64,000 nucleotides of DNA. Source: Schistocerca nitens. Taxonomy: Eukaryota > Arthropoda > Insecta > Orthoptera > Acrididae. The notes under the pieces were generated by a model that was given only the letters and a program-made list of their open reading frames with translations, searched no databases and had not been told where the DNA came from. The stretch covers positions 297,638,150-297,702,149 of the forward strand of contig NC_064619.1 in NCBI RefSeq assembly GCF_023898315.1. The letters are read 5' to 3'. This document shows, piece after piece, positions 43,339 to 54,993 of this stretch (positions are counted from its first letter, which is position 1; each line of letters begins with the position of its first letter). Made by a program: the position numbers and the translations under genes.

Positions 43339-44011
43339 ACGGGACATAAGGGAGAAAGCAGTTCGTGCACAAAATTCTGCACCGGCAACACTTTCACAAA
43401 CGGACGGCTTTAGAGGCAGCATGGCTCAATATTTCTGCAGAGGACTTTCAAAGACTATTGATACCGCGCCACGTCGAGTTTCTGCGTTAAGCCGGGTAAA
43501 AGAAGGTCCGACACAATATTAGGAGGTATCTCACGACTTTCGTCACCGCAGTGCAACGTTAACCACAATAGTTTATCGTGCCGGATCGTAAATTCTCCTT
43601 ATGAAATACTCTATGGTTGCAGACGACAAAGTGTTAAGAAAAAACAGCTACACCACAAAATACAGAAAATCACAAAAACGGCAGAATGTGACAATATATG
43701 TATAGAAAATTTTGTCTATTTTCATATCTGCGCATACTTCTCTGGAAACTAGAATCCCATATATGCAGAAGGTAAAGAGCAGTTTTCCTGTTATTACACA
43801 GAAAGAAATTAAGAAACCCATTGGTGATGCTGCAGCTTCAGTGGAACAAGTCTACACAGAAGAAAAAACAATTTGATTTGTAAGCAACAACGGACACAAG
43901 AGATAGCTTCAACCTAAAGATGAATACCGTGTGAATGTATGCTTTAATACTCGTATTTGTGCAATTAAGATATGTGTTATGCAAGCTGCTTTAGGTTACG
44001 AGGCGGCAGGT
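43339..44011. other. Upstream flank of UROC1, no other feature
   Basis: No frame or repeat was recognised. The region becomes GC-rich only from about 44080, close to the gene start. Confidence 0.4.
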
Positions 44012-44256
44012 TCAGTTTCTTAGCAGCGATCAGTAATAAAATAAGTATTCGTAGTCTTTCTCCAGGTTTCGTTTGACAGCTGTAAACACCTAGAAGTTTC
44101 GCCAAGGCCGCGCCACGAGGCTGTGTTTACCGGAGAGCGGGGTGCCGGCTGTAAACAAGAGGATTTATCTGCGGAGGTCGCCGGGGAACAGGTTCCAGTG
44201 GCGGCTGTGTCTGCTGCGTGGATCCCGCTGCGCCTGGTGGCAGTGCGACGCCGGCC
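44012..44256 (+). promoter_or_regulatory. UROC1: Putative promoter / 5' UTR of UROC1
   Basis: A TCAGTTT at 44012-44018 fits the arthropod initiator consensus TCAGTY and would put the start of transcription near 44014. No TATA box or clear downstream element accompanies it. The leader rises in GC and CpG toward the start codon. The exact start site is a guess. Confidence 0.3.
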
Positions 44257-44403
44257 ATGGATCCGGAAAGCGAGTGCGAGACCGACCTGCGCGTGCTGGC
44301 CGCCGGCATCCCGCTGCCGCCCCCGCCACCCCCGCTCGGCAGGGACCCCGCCGTGCCGCACGCCCCCGTGCGCACGCACCGCCTCACCACCGACCAGAAG
44401 AGG
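44257..44403 (+). CDS. UROC1: Urocanate hydratase, coding exon 1
   Basis: Host gene. Urocanase turns urocanate into 4-imidazolone-5-propanoate, the second step of histidine breakdown, in the cytosol and with bound NAD+. This exon encodes 49 residues, MDPESECETDLRVLAAGIPL followed by a proline run and VPHAPVRTHRLTTDQKR. The VPHAPVRT motif is characteristic of the animal urocanase N-terminus. The ATG at 44257 is the first in its frame and has good context (gccATGG). The exon ends in phase 0 at the donor GTGAGT (44404-44409) and joins exon 2 in frame. The only comparable evidence in the window is exon 2; together they give 92 codons of a protein of about 670-700 residues in relatives. GC content is far above the surroundings. 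Confidence 0.88.
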
Positions 44404-44638
44404 GTGAGTATGACGCTCGCACGTCCGGCTTGTCCCGTCTGGGCATCTGCTACTAAACCGCTATCACAGAACAGGGTGCCAGTTGCACGTCGTTTATATA
44501 GCGGATTACAGAGGCAGCAAAAATTTCGTTTCCCATAATTTGCGTGATTGTTGACCGAATTTAAAATGCTCCCTTAAGCTACTCATTCTGTTAAAAGCTT
44601 ACCACTTTTAAACAAGTATTACCGTTGGAGACTATGTG

Positions 44639-44841
44639 AGTCGGCCGCGGTGGTCGAGCGGTACTAGGCGCTTCAGTCCGGAACCGCGCGACTGCTACGG
44701 TCGCAGGTTCGAATCCTGCCTCGGGCATGGATATGTGTGATGTCTTTAGGTTAGTTAGGTTTAAGTAGTTATAAGTTCTAGGGGACTGATGACCTCAGAT
44801 GTTAAGTCCCATAGTGGTCAGAGCCATTTGAACCATTTTTT
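44639..44841 (+). mobile_element. tRNA-derived SINE, family A (copy 5)
   Basis: A complete + copy with flanks 'gagactatgtg' (44628-44638 and 44842-44852). Good A and B boxes ('gtggtcgagcggtactaggc', 'gcaggttcgaatcctgcc'). It lies in UROC1 intron 1. Confidence 0.95.
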
Positions 44842-44910
44842 GAGACTATGTGTTTTGTCTAGAGGCAGCATAACTGAAGGCGCACAAATTCCCCAACTTC
44901 ATTCACTCAG

Positions 44911-45193
44911 TTCAAATGGCTCTGAGCACTATGGGACTTAACTTCTGGGCCGGCGGGAGTGACCGAGCGGTTCTAGGCGCTACAGTCTGGAACAGCACGA
45001 CCGCTACGGTCGCAGGTTCGAATCCTGCCTCGGGCATGGATGTGTATGATGTCCTTAGGTTAGTTAGGTTTAAGTAATTCTAAGTTCTAGGGGACTGATG
45101 ACCTCAGAAGTTAAGTCCCATAGTGCTCAGGGCCATTTGAACCATTTTTGAACTTAACTGTAGTGCCTAGAACCGCTCTGCCACCCCGGCCGG
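44911..45193 (-). mobile_element. tRNA-derived SINE, family A (copy 6), split by another SINE
   Basis: The tail part 44911-44947 ('ttcaaatggctctgagcac') and head part 45150-45193 ('gtagtgcctagaaccgctct' to 'ccggccgg') are one minus-oriented SINE that lacks its middle. Outer flanks 'ttcattcactcag' (44898-44910 and 45194-45206) form the target duplication. A + copy sits between the two parts. Confidence 0.88.
44948..45149 (+). mobile_element. tRNA-derived SINE, family A (copy 7), nested in copy 6
   Basis: A complete + copy from 'ggccggcgggagtgaccgag' to 'gccatttgaaccatttttg'. A short repeat 'acttaact' borders it on both sides and probably is the target duplication. It is younger than copy 6. 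Confidence 0.92.
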
Positions 45194-45575
45194 TTCATTC
45201 ACTCAGTACTTGAGAATGAGCGCACTTAGCGATTTCCGACAAACTTTACACACAATTTCAAACCTTTACGAAACTTCTCCTCGCTGACACCCTCACAAAT
45301 TCGTTAAAGGAAAAACTCGCTGTTCACGTAGTCGAACTTCAGCAGCAAGCGTGACGTTCTATTTTATAACAATAAAATAGAGCGTCAGGCTTTATTGCCA
45401 CCTCTATTCGCAACGTAATTTTCAGACAGTATCCACATATACCGTTGAATGTGCCTGTCAAATTACATTGTGGTATGACACATAGTTCAGAAGATATGGC
45501 GTCATATACATTTAGATGCGTCAACAACTAGTTTTCACTTAAAATGTCGCGCAGTAAAATTTCAATATCACAAGT

Positions 45576-45770
45576 TCAAAAAATGGCTCTGAGCACTATG
45601 GGACTCAACTGCTGAGGTTATTAGTCCCCTAGAACTTAGAACTAGTTAAACCTAACTAACCTAAGGACATCACAAACATCCATGCCCGAGGCAGGATTCG
45701 AACCTGCGACCGTAGCAGTCTTGCGGTTCCAGACTGCAGCGCCTTTTAACCGCACGGCCACTTCGGCCGG
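45576..45770 (-). mobile_element. tRNA-derived SINE, family A (copy 8)
   Basis: A complete minus copy with flanks 'caatatcacaagt' (45563-45575 and 45771-45783). In UROC1 intron 1. Confidence 0.95.
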
Positions 45771-45783
45771 CAATATCACAAGT

Positions 45784-47240
45784 GACGTTCTACTTTATTA
45801 CCTCTGTACTACTTAATGTATTCGCAGCACACACTGCAGACTAAGTGACTGTAACTGCAAAATTGTACAACATGTAGTACAGGAGATATGACGTCATAAA
45901 CATCGAGATGCGTCAAAAACTAGCTTTTGCCTGAGAGGGACCGTAAATTACCCAAACTATATTCACCCAGCGTTTCGTAATGAAAACGCTTAGCGACTTC
46001 CAAAGAACTTTAAGCACATTTTCAAACTTTTCCCAAAATTATTCTCGCTTACATGCTTCGAACGTACATCAACTCATTTGTAAAGTAACGAGACATCTGA
46101 AGCTGTTTTATACTTGGGAGTTCGATTCTTTAAAGAATCGGAGGTTTACTGGTTGATTTAGATTTTCCTTTCGAATTTTTCAACATCTTTTACTTGTGAT
46201 CAAAGTACTACAGACAATTTACAGGCGTAGATGAATAGAATAATCTTCCCTCTACATGTAACTCTGTCTAGTATCGCTTGATATAGTATTATAAATCTCT
46301 TGAATCTAGGTACTTCCATCACGTTTTTTTAAATCTTTATATTGATCAACTGGCGTCGTGTAACAACTTCATTTGTTCAGTTTTCTTGTTGTTTCCCTTT
46401 TCCGAGTGTCTTTGCTTCTTCTACTAGGGTTTCCTTTCATTTCATCTGTCCAAGTTCTTATTTTGTTCTGCACTGAAACCTTCCAAATGTACGAGTAGTA
46501 TCATGTTCTAAAAAGGCTTCTTTCTGTTATTTCTGTAATACTGTTTCTTTTGTAGTTTTTTTCTTATGTCCATGTTATTGTTGACTTCTTTTTCCTGAGG
46601 TACAGAATTTATCCTCGTTTGCCTTAACTCAGTTTATTTTTGTTTATTTGTGCGCTTTTTTCAACTGGAAATATTAAAACAACCGGGCGCTCTCCTACAT
46701 CTGATCAAATAACTTTAGAGAATTGATAGAGAATTGGTATCTACGTACACAGCACGTGTGCTGTACGTAATAGCAGTAATAACAGTAGTTACGGAAACAA
46801 AACATGCAACTTCAGTAAAGGAGAGTTTTGTTAACATTTTTTTTTTATTTCTTATAATGTAACGTTCTTCTCGAATGGGAGAAGGGAAACGATAACATAA
46901 AATATCAACAAAAGTAAGACAATGCCAAAGGAATGTAACCGATTTAAACCAGGTGATGGTAAAGGAATTGCAGATGAGTTATGCCACTTGGGCAGCAAAA
47001 TAACTGTCGTGGAAGCAGAGAGTAGGCTTACGTAAAACACAGAGTAACAACGGTCAAAAAAGATAAATTTGTTAACGTCAAACGTTAATTAAAGTGTTAT
47101 GAACTGTTCTCAGCAGGTATTTATCTGTATGCTAACCTCGCACAGAAGTAAAACCTTGACATTAACATCTTAGAAAGGAAAGAATAGACGCTCGCTACAG
47201 TACAGCGCTGTATGCTACCTGAGCAGCTCTGATTGCTAAT
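45784..47240. other. Intron 1, no further feature
   Basis: About 1.45 kb of AT-rich intronic DNA with no recognised repeat. Confidence 0.4.
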
Positions 47241-47244
47241 AACG

Positions 47245-47545
47245 AGGTACTGGATCGGAATTGGAAGAAAAGAGATTTATGGCACAACTTCACCAAGAGC
47301 AGGAATCAGCTGATAGGACACTACTGAGACATCTCGAAACAATCAACTTGGTAACTGAGTGAAGTGACGAGCGTAAAAATTGTTGAGGGAGACAGAAGCC
47401 TGTCTAGTGTAAGCAGGTTCAATTGGATATAGATTGTAGCAGTTACGCAGAGATGAAGCTTGTACATGGAAGATTAGCGTGGAGAGCTGCATCAAGTCAG
47501 TTTCGGACTGAATACCACAGCAACAACAGAAACGTACGTTGGCAG
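47245..47545 (+). pseudogene. RTE-like LINE, 3'-end copy (+)
   Basis: Matches the 3' end of the family at 9748-11470 in inverse orientation. It has text like KRDLWHNFTKSRNQLIGH, a decayed form of the conserved C-terminus, then 'ggagagctgcatcaagtcag' and a tail with 'cagcaacaacag'. Strongly 5'-truncated and decayed. Confidence 0.65.
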
Positions 47546-47696
47546 CACACAAGTAATCAAATCTAAAGAAGAAGTTAACTAGAGCAGAGAAGAGTGGGAA
47601 AGTAAAGCTAAGAGATGCGACAGAATGGTGAAAAAACAGAAATACACTCTAAGACAAAAAAAGGAGTTATACGAATGTGATGGAAACGGGTAGGTG

Positions 47697-47830
47697 TGCT
47701 GTAAAAGTACAGACAAACAAATTACTATAATTTCAGAAAAATTGGATGATTTATTAAAGAGAAACAGCTTCACAAATTGAGCAAATCAGTAACGCGTTAG
47801 TCTCCATTGTGCAAGTATTGATTTGTTGGA
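47697..47830 (+). repeat. Solo terminal fragment of a Tc1-like element
   Basis: 'acagacaaacaaattactat' and 'ttggatgatttattaaagag' match the left end of the inverted Tc1 fusion at 58842. Only one end is present. Confidence 0.6.
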
Positions 47831-48864
47831 TGTCGTGAATAACGATAACAACACGCAACACTGAATGACCATTTAAATTATCATAAAAATTATAACAGTT
47901 CAAAAGTCAAGAATGATGACGGTAGCTTTATGATGGTGCTTTTTTCGCAACTACCGTTTTCACGTCAGTATAGACGCATCTTCAGGTTTATTATGATTAC
48001 ATTTCCATAATGTAGGTGGACAATTACGCAGTCCCGCTTTCAGGGAGTTATCCACGTTAAGAGTCAAACCACATTGATGGATTGTCATTGAGTACCCCAA
48101 AAGATTCTTGTCAAAATGAGCAAAGTATGACCGCTGGAGAAACACTTGGACAATACTCCTGCTGACTCACATGAGGGCTCTTTAGCCTTGCATTAGTCCC
48201 GTTAAACTCTAAGCACCATTTTAAACAGTTTTCCAGGATCTGCTCATCGATTATTTGTTCTTCAAAATGGATGTGTCTTTCAGCAATACTATCTCACCAC
48301 GTACGAGAACCAGAACCGCCTGATTTTTCAGAAAATTTATGCAAACCATCTTTGATACACCAAGAAATTCCATCCCAACTTATGTACCTGACAGGTGGAT
48401 TCCATCTGCATCTGCTGGCTCACGTCGATACTTTTGCTGACAATTATCTCTTTAACCTTGGTCTTCTTTAAACCTAGCATTGGCGAGCTATTGTTCTCAG
48501 TACATCTCAAAATGCTACATCCAAGGTGACGGAATCTGACTACCGTTGTCCAGAACTGCTTCCAATTCAATTCCTCGTATCAACACAGTGAAAATTTTAT
48601 ACACAGGTTCCTCTATTTCCGTTCTCCTGTCAGTTGTCTTACGTCGCAGTGACACACTACCTGTATTGTTATTTGCTGGTGGATTGGGAGACCGAATTTC
48701 AACGAACTCAGCCTGATGCTTTGACCTATCTTAGCCGTTCAAGCCCAGCCCACACTGGTGACCTTTACTGCATCGGTAGCTGTTACAGCTTGTGCTGATG
48801 TAGCCGAAAGTGTCTCTCTCCTTGCGATCTGAAACGATCATTGTCCCATTCGTTGTAACATTTT
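47831..48864. other. Intron 1, no further feature
   Basis: About 1 kb without a recognised gene. A minus-strand 77-codon frame (48337-48570) is not recognisable. Confidence 0.35.
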
Positions 48865-48874
48865 TCATTCGATG

Positions 48875-49115
48875 GTCCGCCCCCGGTAGCTGAGTGGTCA
48901 GCGTGACAGACTGTCAATCCTAAGGGCCCGGGTTCGATTCCCGGCTGGGTCGGAGATTTTCTCCGCTCAGGGAATGGGTGTTGTGTTGTCCTAATCATCA
49001 TCATTACATCCCCATCGACGCGCAGGTCGCCGAAGTGGCGTCAAATCGAAAGACCTGCACCAGGCGAACGGTCTACCCGACGGGAGGCCCTAGCCACACG
49101 ACATTTCATTTCATT
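48875..49115 (+). mobile_element. tRNA-derived SINE, family C (copy 2)
   Basis: The head 'ccccggtagctgagtggtca' (A box), 'gggttcgattcccggctg' (B box) and body 'gcgcaggtcgccgaagtggc' end with 'catttcatttcatt' repeats. Flanks 'tcattcgatg' (48865-48874 and 49116-49125). Inverse orientation relative to the copy at 26811-27054. Confidence 0.93.
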
Positions 49116-49125
49116 TCATTCGATG

Positions 49126-49960
49126 TTCGTGGTGTAAGTTTATGCTTTGTTTTGAACATTTTCTGAATGTCGTCTATGTCAATTTTGTGAGGTGTAATAC
49201 ATATATCCCATATAAGGTTCATCTCTGCACCTCCCGGACACTTCTTTTCTGTCGCCCTTCTGATGTATATACTGAATCATTAGCAGTTGATATTTTTCCT
49301 GTCGTATTGTTAACACAACACTTTCAAAAGAACGTTACTAAAGACTGAACCTGCGACTTCGCACTCAAGAGGTTCCTTGTATCAGGTTGCCTTGACAAGC
49401 TGGCATCAGATAGAGAGGATGTGAGGTCATTCTCTAGAAATTCATAATCACGGCTGGGTGTGCAATGATTGCTACGATCCTACGAGGAAACAAAGTGTAG
49501 ACTCCACATACAAATGCTTAAACTATTTCCGTCATGGATGAGCCCTCAACTATGAGACAAGACACTGAATCGCATTGTCGAACCATTTTTAACAGAAGCG
49601 AATCGAAAACACCTAATAATAACTGTCTCATGACGCCAGTTGTTCTCATTAGTATCAACGATTCAAGGTGACAAGACCTGCATGCTCTGCCAGCTGCTGG
49701 TGGCAACGATTCGTCAGTGATGGTCTGATGAGTTGACTCTTGAGAAAGCAGGCAGCGGCTCCCGCAGAGTCTGCCAGCGAAGTCTGTTTTCGTCCATGTC
49801 TCCCGAGCCAGTCTGTCTTCTTCCACATCTCCACCCAGGATCCCCAAATATTTTACATTTCCTCTCTGCTCTGCACAAATTTTCCGCCAATGTCTAAGGA
49901 ATAAGATTTTTGTAAGTTGTAGTTTAACAACCCATCTAGTAGATCTTTTTTTTTAATTTA
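49126..49960. other. Intron 1, no further feature
   Basis: About 830 bp with no recognised repeat; one 109-codon minus frame (49518-49847) is not recognisable. Confidence 0.35.
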
Positions 49961-49962
49961 TA

Positions 49963-51378
49963 CACTACTGGCCATTAAAATTGCTACACCAAGAAGAAAT
50001 GCAGATGATAAACGGGTATTCATTGGACAAATATATTATACTAGAACTGACATGTGATTACATTTTCACGCAATTTGGGTACACAGATCCTGAGAAACCA
50101 GTACCCATAACAACCACCACTGGCCGTAATAATTGTCTTGATACGCCTGGGCATTGAGTCAAAGAGAGCATGGATGGCGTGTACAGGCATAGCTACCCAT
50201 GCAGCTTCAACACGATACCACAGTTCATCAATAGTAGTGACTGTAGTGACTGGCATATTGTGACGAGCTAGTTGCTCGGCCACCATTGACCAGACGTTTT
50301 CAATTGGTGAGAGATCTGGAGAACGTGCTGGCCAGGGCAGCAGTCGAACATTTTCTGTATCCAGAAAGGCCCGTACAGGACCTGCAACATGCGGTCGTAC
50401 AATATGCAGCTGAAATGTAGGGTTTCGCAGGGATCGAATGAAGGGTAGTGCCACGGGTCGTAACAAATCTGAAATGTAACGAGCACTGTTCAAAGTGCCG
50501 TCAATGCGAACAAGAGTTGACCGAAACGTGTAACCAATAGCACCCCATAACATCACGCCGGGTGATACGCCAGTATGGCGATAACGAATACACGTTTCCA
50601 ATGAGCGTTCACCGCGATGTCGCCAAACACGGATGCGACCATCATGATGCTGTAAACAGAACCTGGATTCAACCGAAAAAACGACGTTTTGCCATTCGTG
50701 CACCAAGGTTCGTCGTTGAGTACACCATCGCAGGCGCTCCTGTCTGTGATGCAGCGTCATCGGTAACAGCAGCCATTGTCTCCGAGCTGATAGTCCATGC
50801 TGCTGCAAACGTCGTCGAACGGTTGGTGCCGATGGTTGTTGTCTTGCAAACGTCCCCATCTGTTGGCTCAGGGATCGAGAGGTGGCTGCACGATCCGTTA
50901 CAGCCATGCGGATAAGATGCCTGTCATCTCGACTGCTAGTGATACGAGGCCGTAGGGATCCAGCACGGCGTTCCGTATTACTCTCCTGAATCCACCGATT
51001 GCATATTCTGCTAACAGTCGCTGGATCTCGACCAACGCGAGCTGCTATGTCGCGACACGATAAACCGCAATCGCGATAGACTACAATCCGACCTTTATCA
51101 AAGTCGGAAACGTGATGGTACGCATTTCTCCTCCTTACACGAGGCATCACAACAACGTTTTACCAGGCAACGCCGGCCAACTGCTGTTTGCGTATGAGAA
51201 ATCGGTTGGAAACTTTCCTCATGTCAGCACGTTGTAGGTGTCGGCATCGGCGCCAACCCTATGTGAATGCTCTGAAAAGCTAATCATTTTCGTATCACAG
51301 CATCTTCTTCCTGTCGGTTAATTTTCACGTATGTAGCACGTCATCTTCGTGGTGTAACAATTTTAATGGCCAGTAGTG
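49963..51378 (-). mobile_element. Tc1-like DNA transposon, complete ends (1416 bp)
   Basis: Inverted ends 'cactactggccattaaaatt' (49963) and 'aattttaatggccagtagtg' (51378) are each bordered by TA. One open transposase frame lies between them on the minus strand. It sits in UROC1 intron 1, antisense to the gene. A second, partial copy is at 61437-62658. Confidence 0.93.
50041..51147 (-). pseudogene. Tc1-like transposase, full-length frame but catalytically dead
   Basis: From the ATG at 51147, 368 codons stay open to the stop at 50041. Residues 1-60 hold the paired-like DNA-binding domain (DKGRIVVYRDCGLSCRDIAA, VGRDPATVSRICNRW). The catalytic domain should carry D, D and E with 34 residues between the last two. 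E283 is present (SPDLSPIENVW). The first acid is Val159 (VVFSVESRFCL, where the sister copy at 61437 has SDES). The second is His248 in the FQLHIVRPHVA block. So the frame survives while the active site does not, and transposition by this protein is not expected. The second Asp block is also altered in the sister copy. Confidence 0.88.
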
Positions 51379-52512
51379 TAGGATGACAAATTTTGAGAAC
51401 TGGAGTTCCAAACTTCCACCTAGCTGCTGTCATTTCAAGTCACCCAAAAAGCTGCCTTCCCATGCTGGAAGATAAATAAATTTGCTGTCTACATGAGGTG
51501 GTGCCTAGATGGTGCCCTATACCCTCTCAAGCATGAGAAGAAAAAAATGCTAACAGTAACTGCTGAACAGCTTTCCTACATAAGCAGCAAGATGACTATC
51601 TTTCGACCAGCCATGCATCCTTCAGTTTTCTCGGAAGGCCGATCGGCGTGTTTTGACCAGAGGTACTGCCTCATTACTTACTTATTTAGCATTTGTCCGA
51701 ACGCACGAGGTTGTCCCCCATATTGAGCTTTTTGTATGGAATTCCCAAATGCACTGTATTGGGGGGGGGGAGGGGGGGGGAGCGGGGTCGCAATTCTACC
51801 GAATTTTAGTTCCACACACATCAGCTACCACCATAGCAGACAGTACAGTGTGTCCAGTAACGTTTACTTGTTTCCATCAGTTAGGTCATTGTCCCCTAAT
51901 CTGAGCGGTCCAAGCGTTCCACCCTTTATAAGTCACCATTTCTCACCAGGCACTGCCATAGTACGCGAGTGGCGTCCCTTGCTGCCTGCTTTGGCACAGA
52001 CAATACTTCTCAGAATCATGCAACTCTTTAAATAAAGGATATGCAATTAAATATACAGAATGAAAAATGAATTGCGATACATGTTAGCACCTCGATATTT
52101 GCAGTAATTGAAATCCCCCATGATGTCAACACAGATATCTGTTAGTCGGTACAATCATCGTACGCACTTTGATAAACTGTCGTAACAGCAGTCAGATATG
52201 AAAAGTATGAGTTCAACACTTGACTGATACGCTTCGAATTTACTAATAACAGGAATTAATAAAAACTGCAATAAATTTAGCATTTTTGTAACTCTGTTAA
52301 TACTATCTGATATGATCATCAAATTTAGTGACCTTGAAACAGGTCAAGTGAAGGTCTTATGCTACCTTGAAGGCGAAATAACACACGACGGACGAAGCAA
52401 GGAGGACACAAAACCAGACTAACGCAAGGGAAAAGGACGGTCTTTGTCAAATAAAGCCTTCAAACATCACTCATTGGTCTTAATTCGAGGAAGATTGTTT
52501 TTTTAGACTGCA
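51379..52512. other. Intron 1, no further feature (poly-G tract at 51763-51782)
   Basis: About 1.1 kb with no recognised repeat except a run of G interrupted by one A at 51763-51782. Confidence 0.4.
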
Positions 52513-53664
52513 CACTATCTGATCATCAGTATCCGGATATCCCTATGTAATGCGTTAATAATCGCTGGATGTCACACGAGGTGGACCCTCCAGTATAAAA
52601 GGAGATGGAGAGTTATGTGTTGACAGTAGGGAAGCATTGACAACAGAATAGTTTATTAAGGAGACCTCAGAGACTTCGAACGTCGACTTATCATTGTATG
52701 TCACCTGAGTGACAGCTCATTAAGGGACATTTCACCCCTTTAAAGCTGTTGAAGTTGACTATTGTTGTTGCGACTGTGTAGCGGAAAAACAAAGGAAAAC
52801 TACCGGTAAATGAAGACCAGGGTGACGTCCTTTAGTGACTGAAAGAGACCGTCAAGATTTACGGAGTGTTGTTGTAGACATCGAATGAAATCAGTGTCAC
52901 CAGCAGTCCAACAAGCACAATGAATTTGCCTGGGGAGTTAAAATAATTGGCTTCTGTGGCCGAGCAGCTGCTCAAAAGCCGCACGTTTATACAGTCATTG
53001 CTAAGTGATGCTTGAAGTGATGTAAACTGAGGCATCACTGCATAGTGTATGACAGGAAACTAGTCATTTGTAGTGATGAATTACTCTACAACCTACCCTT
53101 ATCCGATAAAATGGTTTGGGTTAAGTGAATGTTGGAGAACGTTACATAGCATCATGTGCAGAGCCAACAGTTAAGTACGGAGATGGTGTTCCGGTGTGGG
53201 AGTGTTTTTCGTGGTTACACTTTGGTCTTCTTGTTGTGCTTATGAAATGGTAAATGCGAAAGTATATGAACACATTTTACGGCATAATGAACTGCGCACA
53301 GTGGAGGAAAAGTTCGGAGACAACAACGAGTGTATCAGTAGTACAGTGCGCCCTGTCATAAAGCATCGTCTATGAAGCAATGGTTTGGGACAATAACGTC
53401 CTGAAATGAACTGCCTTGCCCAGAGTCCCAACAGAACTCTTGGGGTTATTTAGAATGTACATTTCACTTCAACGATAGCATCTAACATCACTACTTTCTC
53501 TGGTTTCGGCTCTTGAGGACGAATATGCTGCAATACCTCAACAGACATTCAGCCACCTCAAAAACTGTCCCCAGCGAAGTTCAAGCCGTGATAAAGGGGA
53601 CAGGTGGACACACCTCGTATTAACGTCCACTAGTGGGTATCCAGATACTCTAGATCAGATAGCG
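52513..53664 (+). mobile_element. Tc1-like DNA transposon, decayed
   Basis: The inverted ends 'cactatctgatcatcagtat' (52513) and '...atactctagatcagatagcg' (53664) match with few differences, and TA follows the right end. The interior resembles a + strand transposase with a helix-turn-helix start near 52670-52760 and VICSDELLYNLP near 53070 (first catalytic block). It has many stops and shifts. It belongs to a different Tc1 family from 49963-51378. Confidence 0.65.
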
Positions 53665-53689
53665 TACGTTTCGAGATCAACATTGTATG

Positions 53690-54072
53690 GCAAAGAAATA
53701 GGGGCCGTCGAAATCTGGAAAAAGAAACATAATCCAAGCGTATTTGATTTGATGTTATAGATGGATGTTGAAAATTAGGTGGACTGATAAGTCATAAAGA
53801 GTTTCTCCTCATAATGGGCTAGAAGGAGTGAGTAGAAAAATATTCAAAAGAAGGAACAGGGTGATAGAACATGTGTCAAGAACTTCTGCGGTTCAGGTGA
53901 GAGTCATAGACACGCAACAAGCTGTGGGGGAAGACACAGATTCAAATATATCGAGCAAATTATTGACAACATTGAGTGTAACCTATGAAATGAAGAGACT
54001 GCCACGAGAGGTGAAATTATGGGCGGTCGCATCTAACGATGGCCCACAAAAAACAAAAAAAAAAAAGAAAAT
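53690..54072 (+). pseudogene. RTE-like LINE 3' end, third subfamily, with A-rich tail
   Basis: Decayed C-terminus in + orientation. SRKIFKRRNRVIEHVSRTSA, then SVTYEMKRLPREVKLWAVAS (53828-54060), correspond to the RR-WIGHVLR and EMKRLAE--EWR-ASN parts of RTE-like proteins. It ends in 'caaaaaaaaaaaagaaaatg'. It follows the Tc1 element directly. Confidence 0.6.
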
Positions 54073-54238
54073 GTAACTTTCTGAGAGACATTTAATAGCC
54101 AAAGAATTAAATTCGAAAACAAGCCCTGGAAATTAAGGACCCGACACTTTTAACAGCTGGAAATTTACATTAGTAATGGACAGATTCCATAAAATTTATT
54201 TAAATTGTCTATAGCGTAGATTCTTATGAGCCTTTTTC

Positions 54239-54442
54239 TAAAAAAAGGTTCAAAAGGCTCTGAGCACTAGGGGACTTAACATCTGAGGTCATCGGTCCCC
54301 TAGACTTAGAACTACTTAAACCTAACTAACCTAAGAACATCATACACATCCAGCCCCGACGCAGGATTCGAACCCGCGACCGCAGCAGCAGCGCGGTTCC
54401 GGACTGAAGCGCCTAGAACCGATCGGCCACAGAGGCCGACAT
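54239..54442 (-). mobile_element. tRNA-derived SINE, family A (copy 9)
   Basis: A complete but somewhat diverged minus copy, with flanks 'cctttttc' (54231-54238 and 54443-54450). In UROC1 intron 1. Confidence 0.88.
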
Positions 54443-54450
54443 CCTTTTTC

Positions 54451-54993
54451 ACTGAAATTTAATATTAATAACTTTACAAAAATTGTGCATAGTAACATTA
54501 CAACGACAATTAACACTTTTAAGCATGAGTTTTGTGTTGTGATGTATCTGGGGTTTGTTCCATGATGTGAGCGAAAACTCGACACTTTCGAACATGTTAG
54601 TTTCAACCGACTATTTTCGCAGCCTCCTTTTTTCCTTCTTTTTCTTCCTTTCTTCCCTTCTTCCTCATCATCTTCTTCTTCTTAGTTATTGTGGAGTTAT
54701 CACTGTGTTCATCCAATTGCCAAATAATTCTGTGCCATTCCTTCTAGCACTGGGTGCAAATATGTAGTTACTGTGTAGGTGAAGCTAGTACAGCTGCTGT
54801 AACTATAGTTTATTAACACTGAGTGACACGAGGAAAAGCTACTGCGTGCTTTTACGATACCATTTACACACGACAGTAGACTGTAGTGATAACGAGGCTG
54901 ACATCTTACGTTTGCAATCCCATGTTGACTATGCTTCCAGTCCCATTGAAACAAAAAATGCTCTGAGAGAAATCGCATGGCCGTCTGTTGCAG
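54451..54993. other. End of intron 1
   Basis: Contains a pyrimidine-rich run 'ttttccttctttttcttcct' near 54628-54690 and the acceptor 'ccgtctgttgcag' at 54981-54993. No other feature. Confidence 0.5.

Larger units (their letters stand above)
44404..54993 (+). other. UROC1: UROC1 intron 1 (10.59 kb)
   Basis: Bounded by GTGAGT and TTGCAG, phase 0. Most identifiable content is transposon: five or six SINEs, two LINE 3' ends, one Tc1 end fragment and two Tc1 elements, listed separately. No other exon of the gene was seen in it. Confidence 0.8.

Noticed and set aside
44020-44379. GC-rich frames on the minus strand and in other frames over UROC1 exon 1 (87-119 codons)
   Set aside because: GC-rich exons have few stops in all frames; the true frame is fixed by urocanase motifs and the phase-0 donor.
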